Assembly: GCA_937890525.1 (NCBI GenBank)
Contig: CALADI010000024.1
Span: 1 to 64,000, forward strand
Source of the DNA: an uncultured Clostridia bacterium
Lineage (GTDB): Bacteria > Bacillota > Clostridia > Oscillospirales > Oscillospiraceae
DNA length: 64,000 bases
Direction of reading: 5' to 3'
Shown here: in pieces, positions 41,982 through 52,431 of the stretch
Layout of the letters: every line of letters starts with the position of its first letter
Position numbering within the stretch: the stretch's first letter is position 1
Made by a program: the position numbers and the translations under genes
The notes under the pieces: generated by a model
Seen by the model: the letters and a program-made list of their open reading frames with translations, nothing else
The model's database searches: none
What the model was told of the DNA's origin: nothing

Positions 41982-42496
41982 AGGATCTGATCTACAACCA
42001 GCACAGCATCCCCGAGGAGCAATGGCGCTACGGCCTGCGCAGCAGCGCCGCCACCGGCTGTGGATGGATCGCCGCCTACAATGCCCTGCGGCTGATGGGC
42101 TACTATGCCCCGCCGGAGAAACTGATCCGCTGTTTGCGGCGTCAGCTTCCTCTGATCCACGGGAACATGGGCACCTGCTTGTGGGGACCGGGGCTGTGCT
42201 TCCACCGCTGGGGCTTTCCGGTGAAGCTCTGTGTCGATCCTCGGAAGTTTGACCGGGAAGTTCGGGACTCAGATGTGGCGATCCTCTTTTACCGCTGGCG
42301 GCGGGGATGGCGCATGGGGGCGCATTTTGTTGCGGTGCGTGCCACGGAAAGGGGCTTCGTGGGCTATAATACCTTCCGTAACAGCACCGGGGAGGATGTC
42401 TATGGCTCAAGTCTGCGCGCATTCCTCAAAAAACAAGGCTACTTCGGCTGCGTTCTTACCACCATTCGGGATCGGCGAAGCCTTGAAGCAAAATAA
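41978..42496 (+). CDS. Papain-fold-like cysteine peptidase-type protein
   Basis: 172 residues, no signal peptide. AATGCGWIAAYNALRLMG puts a cysteine before a helix as in C39/papain-like peptidases, and GAHFVAVRATERGFVGYNTF gives a His followed by Asn 15 residues later, the normal Cys-His-Asn order. No such family was identified by name, and no substrate gene is adjacent. Coupled by ATGA to the C_GCAxxG_C_C gene. It could also be a non-catalytic member of the fold. Confidence 0.6.
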   Translation: MKDLIYNQHSIPEEQWRYGLRSSAATGCGWIAAYNALRLMGYYAPPEKLIRCLRRQLPLIHGNMGTCLWGPGLCFHRWGFPVKLCVDPRKFDREVRDSDVAILFYRWRRGWRMGAHFVAVRATERGFVGYNTFRNSTGEDVYGSSLRAFLKKQGYFGCVLTTIRDRRSLEAK

Positions 42497-42504
42497 CTGG
42501 ATAT

Positions 42505-42556
42505 CAAAAATCCCCGTTTGTGATCCGATGCCGGGTCACAAACGGGGTGATTTTTA
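42505..42556. terminator. Bidirectional terminator before the third MATE gene
   Basis: CCCCGTTTGTGA (42512-42523) pairs with TCACAAACGGGG (42535-42546); AAAAAT before and ATTTTTAT after. Confidence 0.88.
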
Positions 42557-42562
42557 TGGAGA

Positions 42563-43945
42563 TCAGCCCAGATCCAAGGGTTTGATCTTCTGGCGGTACA
42601 GCCGCAGGAACAGGATCAAGGTGGCGAGGAAGCTCACCAATTCCGCAATGGGGAACGCCCACCAGACCAGATTGACATTGCCGGAGAGGCTCAGCAGGTA
42701 CGCCGCCGGGAGCAGCGCCAGAAGCTGACGGCACAGGGCGGTGAAGGTGGAGTACAGTCCGTTGCCCAGCGCCTGGAAGCTGCCGCTGAGGGCGATGCCT
42801 ACGGCAGCAAAGGGGAAAGACAGGGAGATGATCCGCAATGCGCTGCGTCCCATGGTCAGGAAGTCGGGGGTGGGGTTGAAGATATCCAGCAGCAGATCCG
42901 GGCAGAACTGGAAGCACAGCACGCCCAGCAGCATGATGACGCAGGCGCTGATGGTGGATTTCTTCAGCGTATCCATGATGCGTTTGGAACTTCTGGCACC
43001 ATAATTGAATGCGATGATGGAGATGGTAGCATTGTTGATGCCGAACACCGGCATAAAGAAGAAGCTCTGCAGCTTGAAGTAGATGCCGAAGACGCTGGTG
43101 GCAGTCTCGGTGAAGCTCTGCAGGATCATGTTCATGCCGAAGGTCATCACCGATCCGATGCCCATCATCACCACCGAGGGGATGCCCACCGCCAGAATGG
43201 GGCGGATAACGCTCATGTTGGGCTTGAGATACTTGAAATGCAGGTGCACCTCATGGTTGCACTTGTGGTTGATCACCAGCGCCACAGCGGCGGCGACCCA
43301 TTGCGCCAGCACGGTGGCAACGGCGGCACCGGCTACGCCCATGGCGGGGATACCGAAGTAGCCGAAGATGAACACCGGATCCAGCAGGATGTTGACCACG
43401 GCACCCACCAACTGGACGATCATGGAATAGAAGCTGCGCCCGGTGGCCTGAAGCAGACGCTCACCCAAGACCTGCACAAACAGACCGAAGCTGAAGATGG
43501 TGCAGATCGCCAGATACTGGGTGCCGCCCTCCACGGTCTCGGTGACGGAGGACTGCATCTGGAAATAAGGACGGGAGCAAAAGACACCGAAGAGCATAAA
43601 GCCGATGGTGGCGATCATCACCAGCAGGAAGCCGTTGCCGGCGCTGTGGTTGGCGCGGTCGGGGTTGCCCTCGCCCAGAGATTTGGACAGCAGCGCGTTG
43701 ACACCCACGCCGATACCGGTGGAGAATCCGATGAGAAGATTCTGGATGGGGAAGGCGAGGCTCAATGCGGTGACGGCGGATTCGGAGATCCGGGACACAT
43801 AGATGCTGTCCACCACATTGTACATGGCCTGTACCAGCATGGAGATCATCAGCGGGACCGCCATGTTGACCAGCAGGCGGCCGATGGGCATGGTGCCCAT
43901 TTTGTTTTCACTTAATTTCGGGGTTTTCTTCATTTCAGACATCAT
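42563..43945 (-). CDS. MATE-family efflux transporter (third)
   Basis: 460 residues. Starts MMSEMKKTPKLSENKMGTMPIG; MISMLVQAMYNVVDSIYVSRISE and SLAFPIQNLLIGFSTGIGVGVNALLS are typical MATE helix 1-2 elements, repeated in the second half (MGIGSVMTFGMNMILQSF). About 12 helices. The cation and substrate are unknown. GAGG is six bases before ATG 43945. The AT-rich region upstream separates it from the M32 peptidase. Confidence 0.92.
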   Translation of the reverse strand: MMSEMKKTPKLSENKMGTMPIGRLLVNMAVPLMISMLVQAMYNVVDSIYVSRISESAVTALSLAFPIQNLLIGFSTGIGVGVNALLSKSLGEGNPDRANHSAGNGFLLVMIATIGFMLFGVFCSRPYFQMQSSVTETVEGGTQYLAICTIFSFGLFVQVLGERLLQATGRSFYSMIVQLVGAVVNILLDPVFIFGYFGIPAMGVAGAAVATVLAQWVAAAVALVINHKCNHEVHLHFKYLKPNMSVIRPILAVGIPSVVMMGIGSVMTFGMNMILQSFTETATSVFGIYFKLQSFFFMPVFGINNATISIIAFNYGARSSKRIMDTLKKSTISACVIMLLGVLCFQFCPDLLLDIFNPTPDFLTMGRSALRIISLSFPFAAVGIALSGSFQALGNGLYSTFTALCRQLLALLPAAYLLSLSGNVNLVWWAFPIAELVSFLATLILFLRLYRQKIKPLDLG

Positions 43946-44049
43946 TCTTTTCCTCAATAGACAATAAAATAACAATATAGCATTATATCAACAATTGTTC
44001 CAAAAAGCAAGTGCTAAAACGAATTTTTCTAAGAAAAATGAACTTCTGC

Positions 44050-44078
44050 TTGCAGACAGAGACAGCGGATGATACAAT
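44050..44078 (+). promoter_or_regulatory. Promoter of the M32 carboxypeptidase
   Basis: TTGCAG (44050-44055), 17-bp spacer, TACAAT (44073-44078). Confidence 0.7.
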
Positions 44079-44108
44079 GAAAAAAACGACAAAAGGAGTG
44101 AATTGCAT

Positions 44109-45617
44109 ATGAGCGATTTTGATCTGAATACCGCCCTTGCCCAGCTGGATCAGCTGGAAGCCACCCGGGCGGCATACAACCATGCCATGGGCGTGATGAG
44201 CGTGGATGCGGTGACGGCGGCACCTGCGGAATCGGCAGAGGGTCGCGGCAGAACTATGGAGGTGCTCAGCGGGGTGATCTATCGGCTGACCGCAGACCCG
44301 AAGAACCGGGAGCTGCTGGAAGAACTGGAGAACCACGCAGATTCTCTGGATGCCACCCGGCTGCGGCAGGTTCAGCTTCTGCGCAAAGAGGTGGATCAGC
44401 TTTCCCGGATCCCCCAGCAGGAGTATGTGGACTACACCGTGCTGCTGAATCAAGCGGGAGCGGTGTGGCACAAGGCAAAGAACGAAAATGACTTTGCAGC
44501 CTTTGCGCCTTATCTGGAGCGGATCGTGGAATACAACCGCAAGTTCGCCGGGTACTATAACCCGGCGCTGCCTGCCTATGACGCCCTGCTCAACGAGTAT
44601 GAGGAGGGGCTGACCACCGCTATGCTGGACGAGTTCTTTGACCGTCTGCGCCGGAATCTGGTGCCCTTGATCCATCGGGTGAGCGCCGCAGAGCAGATCG
44701 ACGACAGCTTCCTGTCCCGCCACTACCCTGTGGAGCAGCAGCGCAGATTCTCCCAGTATTTGATGCAGGTCATGGGCATCGATCCTCAGCGCTGCACGCT
44801 GGCAGAGACCGAGCATCCATTCACCGACGGCAACAACAACCGGGATGTGCGGATCACCACCCACTATTACGAGGATCGGCTGGACAGCTCCATGTACTCG
44901 GTGATCCACGAGGGCGGTCATGCCCTGTACGAGCTGGGCGGCAGCGACGAGCACAACTTCACCTGCCTTCAGGGCGGTGTGTCCATGGGCATCCACGAGA
45001 GCCAGAGCCGCTTCTATGAGAATCTGGTGGGCAGAAGCCGTGCATTCATCCAGCTGATCTTCCCTAAGATGCAGGAACTGTTCCCTGAGCAGCTTCGGGA
45101 TGTGACGGCGGAGCAGATGTACCGGGCAGTGAATCGGGCACAGCCCTCGCTGATCCGTACGGAGGCGGATGAACTGACCTATTCCCTCCATGTGATGGTG
45201 CGTTACGAACTGGAAAAGCGTCTGATCGATGGTACATTGGCGGTGCAGGATCTGCCCAAGGCGTGGAACGATCTGTACCGGGAGTATCTGGGGGTAGAGG
45301 TGCCCGACGATACCAATGGCTGTTTGCAGGACAGCCATTGGTCCGGCGGCTCCATCGGCTATTTCCCCTCCTATGCGCTGGGCAGCGCCTACGCCGTGCA
45401 GATGAAGGCTGCTATGGAGCGGGAGCTGGGATCGGTGGAGGATCTGATCGCCCATGGGGAACTGGATCGTGTGACCCAATGGCTGGGGGAGCATATCCAC
45501 CGCTATGGCAGACTGTATCCCCCCTGCCGCCTGCTGGAGATGTGCTGCGGCGGCTTTGATCCCCAGTTCTACATCGACTATCTGACGGAAAAATATACCG
45601 AGCTGTATCACCTGTAA
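44109..45617 (+). CDS. M32-family metallocarboxypeptidase
   Basis: 502 residues, all-helical M32 fold. Zinc motif HEGGHALYE (HExxH) near residue 272, third ligand and catalytic region at GIHESQSRFYEN, and substrate-carboxylate region IRTEADELTYSLHVMVRYELE; all are in the family order. It removes C-terminal residues from peptides in the cytoplasm, broad specificity. AAGGAG is ten bases before ATG 44109. It is a single-gene transcript. Confidence 0.95.
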   Translation: MSDFDLNTALAQLDQLEATRAAYNHAMGVMSVDAVTAAPAESAEGRGRTMEVLSGVIYRLTADPKNRELLEELENHADSLDATRLRQVQLLRKEVDQLSRIPQQEYVDYTVLLNQAGAVWHKAKNENDFAAFAPYLERIVEYNRKFAGYYNPALPAYDALLNEYEEGLTTAMLDEFFDRLRRNLVPLIHRVSAAEQIDDSFLSRHYPVEQQRRFSQYLMQVMGIDPQRCTLAETEHPFTDGNNNRDVRITTHYYEDRLDSSMYSVIHEGGHALYELGGSDEHNFTCLQGGVSMGIHESQSRFYENLVGRSRAFIQLIFPKMQELFPEQLRDVTAEQMYRAVNRAQPSLIRTEADELTYSLHVMVRYELEKRLIDGTLAVQDLPKAWNDLYREYLGVEVPDDTNGCLQDSHWSGGSIGYFPSYALGSAYAVQMKAAMERELGSVEDLIAHGELDRVTQWLGEHIHRYGRLYPPCRLLEMCCGGFDPQFYIDYLTEKYTELYHL

Positions 45618-45625
45618 TCAAACGC

Positions 45626-45663
45626 AATTGCCCTGTTTCCCATGGGAAACAGGGCAATTTTTA
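45626..45663. terminator. Bidirectional terminator between M32 peptidase and glycerol operon
   Basis: A near-perfect palindrome centred on CCATGG with 15-16 bp arms (45626-45641 and 45644-45659), T-run on both strands. It ends both converging transcripts. Confidence 0.93.
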
Positions 45664-46026
45664 ACGCTTTTCCACATTTTTGGTGGCGACGATATCCACG
45701 CCGGTTCCGGCGGCATCGGCAAGGAGCACCTGCCCGATGACCACCGGGGCAGGGACGCACAGGGCTTGCAGCGCCCGGATGCAGTCAAAGATCTTCTCCT
45801 TGGGGATGTCGGCGACGGTCTTGGCGGAGACTACTGGGGCAGTACCGCCTGCCACCGCCACGGTGGTGGTGACGATCCGGGTGGGGGCGGTCAGCTCCTT
45901 CCGGGCATATTTTTCGCCGTTTTTACAGGTATTTCCGTCAATCGAACAGATCTGCCCGCCTTGAAGCGTGACTCGGATCCGACAGCCCAGGGGACAGCCG
46001 ATGCAGGTCAATTCTTTGGTTTCCAT
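45661..46026 (-). CDS. DUF1667 protein of the glycerol-3-phosphate dehydrogenase operon
   Basis: 121 residues. ELTCIGCPLGCRIRV at the N-terminus and DGNTCKNGEKYARKELTAPTRIVTTTV give the four-cysteine pattern of DUF1667, probably an Fe-S cluster. In Firmicutes the family follows GlpA/GlpB-like flavoproteins, as here (two bases after the FAD oxidoreductase). It may pass electrons from glycerol-3-phosphate oxidation. It is the last gene of the operon. Confidence 0.9.
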   Translation of the reverse strand: METKELTCIGCPLGCRIRVTLQGGQICSIDGNTCKNGEKYARKELTAPTRIVTTTVAVAGGTAPVVSAKTVADIPKEKIFDCIRALQALCVPAPVVIGQVLLADAAGTGVDIVATKNVEKR

Positions 46027-46028
46027 GG

Positions 46029-47288
46029 TCAGGCATCCTCCAATCGCAGTAAGATCCTGCCTGCATTTCGCAGAGCGGTCACGGCAGCTTCGTCCAGCTG
46101 GACGGTCTCCATCTCGCCGGGGGCGAGGACATTGCGCTTTCTGGAATAGACGGGGGTATCGTCGGCATAGAGCACCACCCGCTTGTGGGCGTATACATTG
46201 CTGACCCGGAACCGCAGGGTAAGGGGCGGCTCCAGACGGGAAAGCCGCAGGTGGGAGGGCACGCAGTAGCGCACCCCGTCCTGACAGAGGATGGGCACGC
46301 CAGTCTGTGCGGGAGCCTGCGGTGAAAGCAGGTAAGCGGCGGCGCTGCGCCCGGCGGCGGCAGCCTCCTCGGATACATAGTCCACAAGGTCGTGGACATG
46401 GAGCACATTGCCGGCGGCGAAGATGCCCTCCACTTGAGTTTCCAGCGACTCGTTGACCAGCGGACCATTGGTGACGGGGTTCAGGTCAATGCCGGCCAAA
46501 CGGCTCAGCTCGTTCTCCGGGATCAGTCCGCAGCTCAGCAGCAGAGTGTCACAGGGAATGTATTCCTCCGTGCCGGGCACAGGTTTGCCCTGCTCCACTT
46601 GGGCGAGGGTGACGCCGGTGAGCCGCTGTTTGCCGTGGATCTCCACCACGGTGTGGCTCAATTTTAGGGGAATGCCGAAATCATCCAGACATTGGACGAT
46701 ATTGCGCTTCAGCCCGCCGGAGTAGGGCATCAGTTCCGCCACCACCTTGACATGGGCGCCTTCCAGCGTCATGCGCCGTGCCATGATCAGCCCAATGTCC
46801 CCGGAGCCGAGGATCACCACTTCCCGACCGGGCAGCTTGCCCTCCATATTCACCAGACGCTGGGCAGTCCCGGCGGTGTAGATCCCGGCGGGGCTGCTTC
46901 CGGGAATGTTCAGCGCTCCTCTGGGGCGCTCCCGGCAGCCCATGGCGAGAATCACGGCCTTGGGGTGTAGCCGGAACAGTCCGTCGGTGGGGTTCACGGC
47001 GGTGATGGTCTTATCCGGGGACAGTTCCAGCACCATGGTGTTGAGCTTGTAGTCGATGCCCATGGTCTGCACCCGGTGGATGAACCGCTGGGCGTATTCC
47101 GGGCCCGTCAATTCCTCGTGAAAGGTGTGCAGTCCAAAGCCGTTGTGGATGCATTGGTTCAGAATGCCGCCCAACTCCCGATCCCGCTCCAGGATCAAGA
47201 TGCGCTGGACGCCGGATTCCCGGGCGGAGATGGCTGCGGCAAGACCGGCAGGTCCGCCGCCGATGATGACAAGATCGTAAGTGTTCAT
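46029..47288 (-). CDS. FAD-dependent pyridine-nucleotide-disulfide-type oxidoreductase of the glycerol operon
   Basis: 419 residues. N-terminal FAD motif DLVIIGGGPAGLAAAISARESG, NAD-like motif EVVILGSGDIGLIMARRMTLEG near 160, and the late FAD-contacting GIFAAGNVLHVHDLVDYV. This is the second flavoprotein normally found with GlpA-like and DUF1667 proteins in Firmicutes; the three likely form a complex that passes glycerol-3-phosphate electrons onward. AAAGGAGG precedes ATG 47288, 13 bases after the glpA-like gene. Confidence 0.92.
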   Translation of the reverse strand: MNTYDLVIIGGGPAGLAAAISARESGVQRILILERDRELGGILNQCIHNGFGLHTFHEELTGPEYAQRFIHRVQTMGIDYKLNTMVLELSPDKTITAVNPTDGLFRLHPKAVILAMGCRERPRGALNIPGSSPAGIYTAGTAQRLVNMEGKLPGREVVILGSGDIGLIMARRMTLEGAHVKVVAELMPYSGGLKRNIVQCLDDFGIPLKLSHTVVEIHGKQRLTGVTLAQVEQGKPVPGTEEYIPCDTLLLSCGLIPENELSRLAGIDLNPVTNGPLVNESLETQVEGIFAAGNVLHVHDLVDYVSEEAAAAGRSAAAYLLSPQAPAQTGVPILCQDGVRYCVPSHLRLSRLEPPLTLRFRVSNVYAHKRVVLYADDTPVYSRKRNVLAPGEMETVQLDEAAVTALRNAGRILLRLEDA

Positions 47289-47301
47289 CGATGCCCCTCC
47301 T

Positions 47302-48732
47302 TTACAGTCGATCCTTGTTGCTGCCGAGAATCCATTCGCTGCCCTTGCCGGATTTCGTCACCTGCGACAGGGGGATATCCAGTTCTCTTGCAAGGATCTC
47401 CATGACCTTCGGACTGCAAAATCCCCCTTGGCAGCGCCCCATTCCCGCTCTGGTGCGGCGCTTGACCCCGTCCACGCTGCGTGCGCCCGGAGTCCTGCGG
47501 ATGGCATCCAGGATCTCTCCTTCGCTGACGGTTTCGCACCGGCAGATGATGTTTCCGTAGGCGGGCTGGGATGCAATGAGTGCCCGGCGCTGCTCTGTGG
47601 GCAGTGCAGCAGGATTCACGATGCCCTTGCGGCTTCCGTCAAAATCCGGGTTTTCTTCCAGATGGAGGATGTCTGCGACCATGCCTGCCACCATCTCACC
47701 GATGGCGGGGGAGCAGCTCAGCCCCGGGGACTCGATTCCGGCGCAGTCCACAAATCCCGGTGCAGTCTCCTCGATGGTGAACCGATGGCGCACATCGTGG
47801 GCACGGAGTCCTGCAAAGCTGGTGATGGTCTGGCGCAGGGGCAGACCCTGTATGGCAAGTCCGGATTTGGAGCGTACCTGTTCCAGACCCTCTTGGGTGG
47901 TGGATACGCAGTCCTTATCTTCGAGATCGATGGCAGTAGGGCCCACGATGGTGTTGCCGTGGACGGTGGGGCTGACCAGAACGCCTTTGCCGTATTTTGT
48001 GGGAAGTTGGAATACGGTGTGGCGGACGAAACCCTCGGTGCTGCGATCCAGCAGGAAATAGTCCCCCCGCCGGGGCACGATGGTCATGGTGTCGTGGGAC
48101 ACCATGTTGTGCAGGCGGTCAGCATAGACCCCGGCGGCGTTGACCACCACCTTGGTTTCCAGAGGGCCTTGGGTGGTTTCCAGTTTCCAACCCCCGGAGA
48201 TAGGGGTGATATCCGTCACTTCCGTGTCAAATTGAAAGCGGACGCCGTTTTTTGCGGCATTTTCTGCCAGCGCATAGGTCAGAGCGAAGGGGCAGACGAT
48301 GGCACCGGTGGGAGCATACAAGGCGGCAACGGCATCGGGGGAAGTATGGGGCTCCATCTGCCGCAGCTCCTCCTGCTCGATGATCCGCAGCCCCGAAACG
48401 CCGTTGGCTATGCCGTTTTCGTACAGACGAACCAGATCCTGCCGATCCTGCCCCCGGGTCATGACCACCAGCGAGCCAATGTTCTGGTATGGGAAGTCCA
48501 ATTCCTGTGCAAGCCGGGGCATCATCCGGCTTCCCCGCACATTCAGCTTTGCCATCAGACTGCCTTGCGGGGCGTCGTATCCTGCGTGAACGATGGCGGA
48601 ATTTGCCTTGGATGTGCCGCAGCAGACATCCTCTTCCTTGTCGATGATGAGAAAACTGCCCTTCCGGCGGGACAGTTCCCGTGCAATGGCGCAGCCGGAT
48701 ACCCCTGCGCCAACGATAATGACATCGTACAA
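47302..48732 (-). CDS. GlpA-like glycerol-3-phosphate dehydrogenase with C-terminal BFD-type [2Fe-2S] domain
   Basis: 476 residues. FAD-binding YDVIIVGAGVSGCAIARELSRR, the DAO fold, and a C-terminal BFD-like domain with CRCETVSEGEIL and RAGMGRCQGGFC (four Cys). It would oxidise glycerol-3-phosphate to dihydroxyacetone phosphate. TTG 48732 is chosen as start (MYDVII) with GAGGTGAG four to five bases upstream; a GTG nine bases earlier is possible. Lies ten bases downstream of glpK. Confidence 0.92.
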   Translation of the reverse strand: MYDVIIVGAGVSGCAIARELSRRKGSFLIIDKEEDVCCGTSKANSAIVHAGYDAPQGSLMAKLNVRGSRMMPRLAQELDFPYQNIGSLVVMTRGQDRQDLVRLYENGIANGVSGLRIIEQEELRQMEPHTSPDAVAALYAPTGAIVCPFALTYALAENAAKNGVRFQFDTEVTDITPISGGWKLETTQGPLETKVVVNAAGVYADRLHNMVSHDTMTIVPRRGDYFLLDRSTEGFVRHTVFQLPTKYGKGVLVSPTVHGNTIVGPTAIDLEDKDCVSTTQEGLEQVRSKSGLAIQGLPLRQTITSFAGLRAHDVRHRFTIEETAPGFVDCAGIESPGLSCSPAIGEMVAGMVADILHLEENPDFDGSRKGIVNPAALPTEQRRALIASQPAYGNIICRCETVSEGEILDAIRRTPGARSVDGVKRRTRAGMGRCQGGFCSPKVMEILARELDIPLSQVTKSGKGSEWILGSNKDRL

Positions 48733-48742
48733 TGTACTCACC

Positions 48743-50464
<1,722 letters not shown>

Positions 50465-50478
50465 AGAACGATATGCAG

Positions 50479-51894
50479 TTACAGATGCATCATTTCGATG
50501 AGCAGCAGCCATGCCAGACCGTAGTAGGTCATCACAGCCACCAGATCGTTCACGGTGGTGATCAGCGGACCGGAAGCCACGGCGGGGTCAACCTTCATCT
50601 TCTTGAAGATCAGGGGGATCACCGTGCCGCAGATGCTGGACAGGAACATGGACAGCACCAGCGCGATCCCGGTGCAGAAGGAGACGGAGAATGCCATGGT
50701 CATGGTCTCGCCCTTGATGAACAGGAACAGACCGATGCACAGGAAGGACAGAACACCAAGGATCAGACCGTTGCACAGACCCACACGGGACTCCTTGACG
50801 ATGAGAGCGAACTTCTGACGGCCGGTGAGCTGCTCGTCCATCAGCACACGGATGGTGATGGCCAGAGACTGGGTGCCCACATTGCCTGCCATGTCCAAAA
50901 TCAGAGACTGGAAGCAGACCACCAGCGGCAGCGTTGCCACCACGCTTTCAAATACGCCTACAACGCTGGAAACTACCAGCCCCAGCCCCAGCAGAACGAT
51001 CAGCCAAGGCAGACGCTTGCTGATGCTCTTTTTCAGCGGCTCCATCAGATCTTCTTCCGCGGTCAGACCTGCCAACTTGGCATAGTCATCGCCCATTTCG
51101 TCATCCACCATCTGGGTGATATCCTGAGCGGTGAGCACGCCGCACAGCTTGTTATCGGTATCCAGAACGGGGATGGAATCTTCGGAATAATCCTTGATCC
51201 GCTCGATGCACTCTTCGATCAGTTCGCTGGCATAGACATAGGGGTAGCTGGTCATGATGATCTCGTCCAGCGGGGTAGACTCTCTGGCGATGATCAGATC
51301 TTTCAGGTCGATGGCGCCCACAAAGGAACCATCCTCGTCGGTGACATAAATGGTGGAGATATTGTCGTTTTCTGCCGCCTGATCCACCAGTTCCCGCATG
51401 GCCTGACGGACGGAAAGCCCGTGGGGGATGGAGACATAGTTGGTGGTCATGGAGCTGCCGATCTCGTCCTCGTCAAAGGAGCTGATGAGGATGATCTCCC
51501 GCTTGATCTCATCGTCCATCAGGTCGATGAGGGCGGTGCGGTCAGCCTTGGACTGCTGGCGCAGATACTCTGCGGCAACGGCAGGCTCCAGCCGGGACAG
51601 GATCTCCACCCGCTGGCGCACCCGCAGTTCGCTGATGCGCTCGTTGGGATCTTCGGCGTATTCGATGATGCTGGCAAGAGAATCGGGATCGATGACCCGG
51701 TACAGCTTTGCCCGCTCATCCCGGTTCAGCAGCTCCAGAGCGGCTGCAATGTCATTTTCGTGGTGATCCAGCACCTGCTCGCCCATAAGTTTGGGCGCCA
51801 GATTGCTGCGGACGATGGCGGCGACCTCGGCTGCATAGTCCGGGTGCTGTGCCATCTGGGTGATTTCGGTGTTGGGGATCTTCTTGTTGCTCAT
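50479..51894 (-). CDS. mgtE: Magnesium transporter MgtE
   Basis: 471 residues. N-terminal helical domain (about 1-135, with ALELLNRDERAKLYRVIDPD), two CBS domains (about 140-260) and five membrane helices. PWLIVLLGLGLVVSSVVG and DMAGNVGTQS are the ion-pore signatures. Mg2+ binding to the CBS domains closes the channel. ATG 51894 has GGAGG eight bases upstream; an in-frame ATG at 51921 lacks one. The long structured leader suggests control by Mg2+ at RNA level. Confidence 0.96.
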   Translation of the reverse strand: MSNKKIPNTEITQMAQHPDYAAEVAAIVRSNLAPKLMGEQVLDHHENDIAAALELLNRDERAKLYRVIDPDSLASIIEYAEDPNERISELRVRQRVEILSRLEPAVAAEYLRQQSKADRTALIDLMDDEIKREIILISSFDEDEIGSSMTTNYVSIPHGLSVRQAMRELVDQAAENDNISTIYVTDEDGSFVGAIDLKDLIIARESTPLDEIIMTSYPYVYASELIEECIERIKDYSEDSIPVLDTDNKLCGVLTAQDITQMVDDEMGDDYAKLAGLTAEEDLMEPLKKSISKRLPWLIVLLGLGLVVSSVVGVFESVVATLPLVVCFQSLILDMAGNVGTQSLAITIRVLMDEQLTGRQKFALIVKESRVGLCNGLILGVLSFLCIGLFLFIKGETMTMAFSVSFCTGIALVLSMFLSSICGTVIPLIFKKMKVDPAVASGPLITTVNDLVAVMTYYGLAWLLLIEMMHL

Positions 51895-51954
51895 GATCGT
51901 TTCCTCCTTTTTGTCAAGCATTGAGCGAAGAGTCGCTTGCGCAAAAGCAGGAGA

Positions 51955-52140
51955 CGCCTGAGCCGTGGGCAAACAAAAATACCATTGTCATCCACGGCTG
52001 CATAGACGCACCCATCTTGCGCTGATGCAGTGCTGTGCCGGAAACGGACAATGGTATCCATATAAAAGGGCGCAAAAACGCCGCAGTAGATCAGACCCCG
52101 GACGGTAAACCGACGCCGAGGTTCTGACGATATGGATATA
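51955..52140 (-). promoter_or_regulatory. Structured attenuator-like leader of mgtE
   Basis: Within the roughly 325-nt leader, ATATGGATA (52130-52138) pairs with TATCCATAT (52055-52063); GACAATGGTAT (52047-52057) pairs with ATACCATTGTC (51979-51989), forming an 11-bp stem that on the minus strand runs into TTTTTGTTT, i.e. a terminator. CCACGGCT copies at about 51991-51998 and 51961-51968 (inverted) could form a competing hairpin that hides the terminator arm. The two main stems share three bases. This does not match the M-box consensus by eye. Confidence 0.65.
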
Positions 52141-52183
52141 TGAATACCACGCCTGTACTTCGACTGCCACTACTGCCGTCCAT
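52091..52183 (-). CDS. Putative 30-residue leader peptide of mgtE
   Basis: ATG at 52183 with a very good ribosome site (GAGGTGAG, four to five bases before it), TGA at 52091-52093. The peptide is rich in Gly/Ser and contains FIYPYRQNLGVGLPSG. The codons for IYPY lie exactly in the sequence that pairs with the middle leader segment (52130-52138), so ribosome position would change folding. The peptide resembles no protein I know. The alternative is that the ribosome site is chance. Confidence 0.6.
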   Translation of the reverse strand: MDGSSGSRSTGVVFIYPYRQNLGVGLPSGV

Positions 52184-52226
52184 GATCTCACCTCACTAAA
52201 ATTATATTTGGCCCAAAACCAATGTG

Positions 52227-52256
52227 ATTATAACACCATGGAAATGGGGAAGTCAA
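52227..52256 (-). promoter_or_regulatory. Promoter of mgtE
   Basis: Minus-strand TTGACT (52251-52256), 18-bp spacer, TATAAT (52227-52232), placing the start of transcription near 52220. Confidence 0.8.
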
Positions 52257-52431
52257 TTTCCTAAATGAAAAAATTTTGCGTGCCGGAAACATTTGAAGGA
52301 TGTTCCAAAAGACGGGCGCCAAGGGGGCATGGACATGGTGGAATTTGACCGCCGGAAAGAAAATTGACATTCTCTCCGGCGCTTCGACAGCTTTCGTGGA
52401 AAAATGCGCAGGAATTGGTGTACCATGGGTG

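Noticed and set aside
51895..52220. M-box (Mg2+) riboswitch in front of mgtE
   Set aside because: Only a GTGAGGTGAG-like segment resembles the M-box start, and it is better explained as a ribosome site for the leader peptide; the other conserved M-box blocks were not found. A covariance search should still be run.
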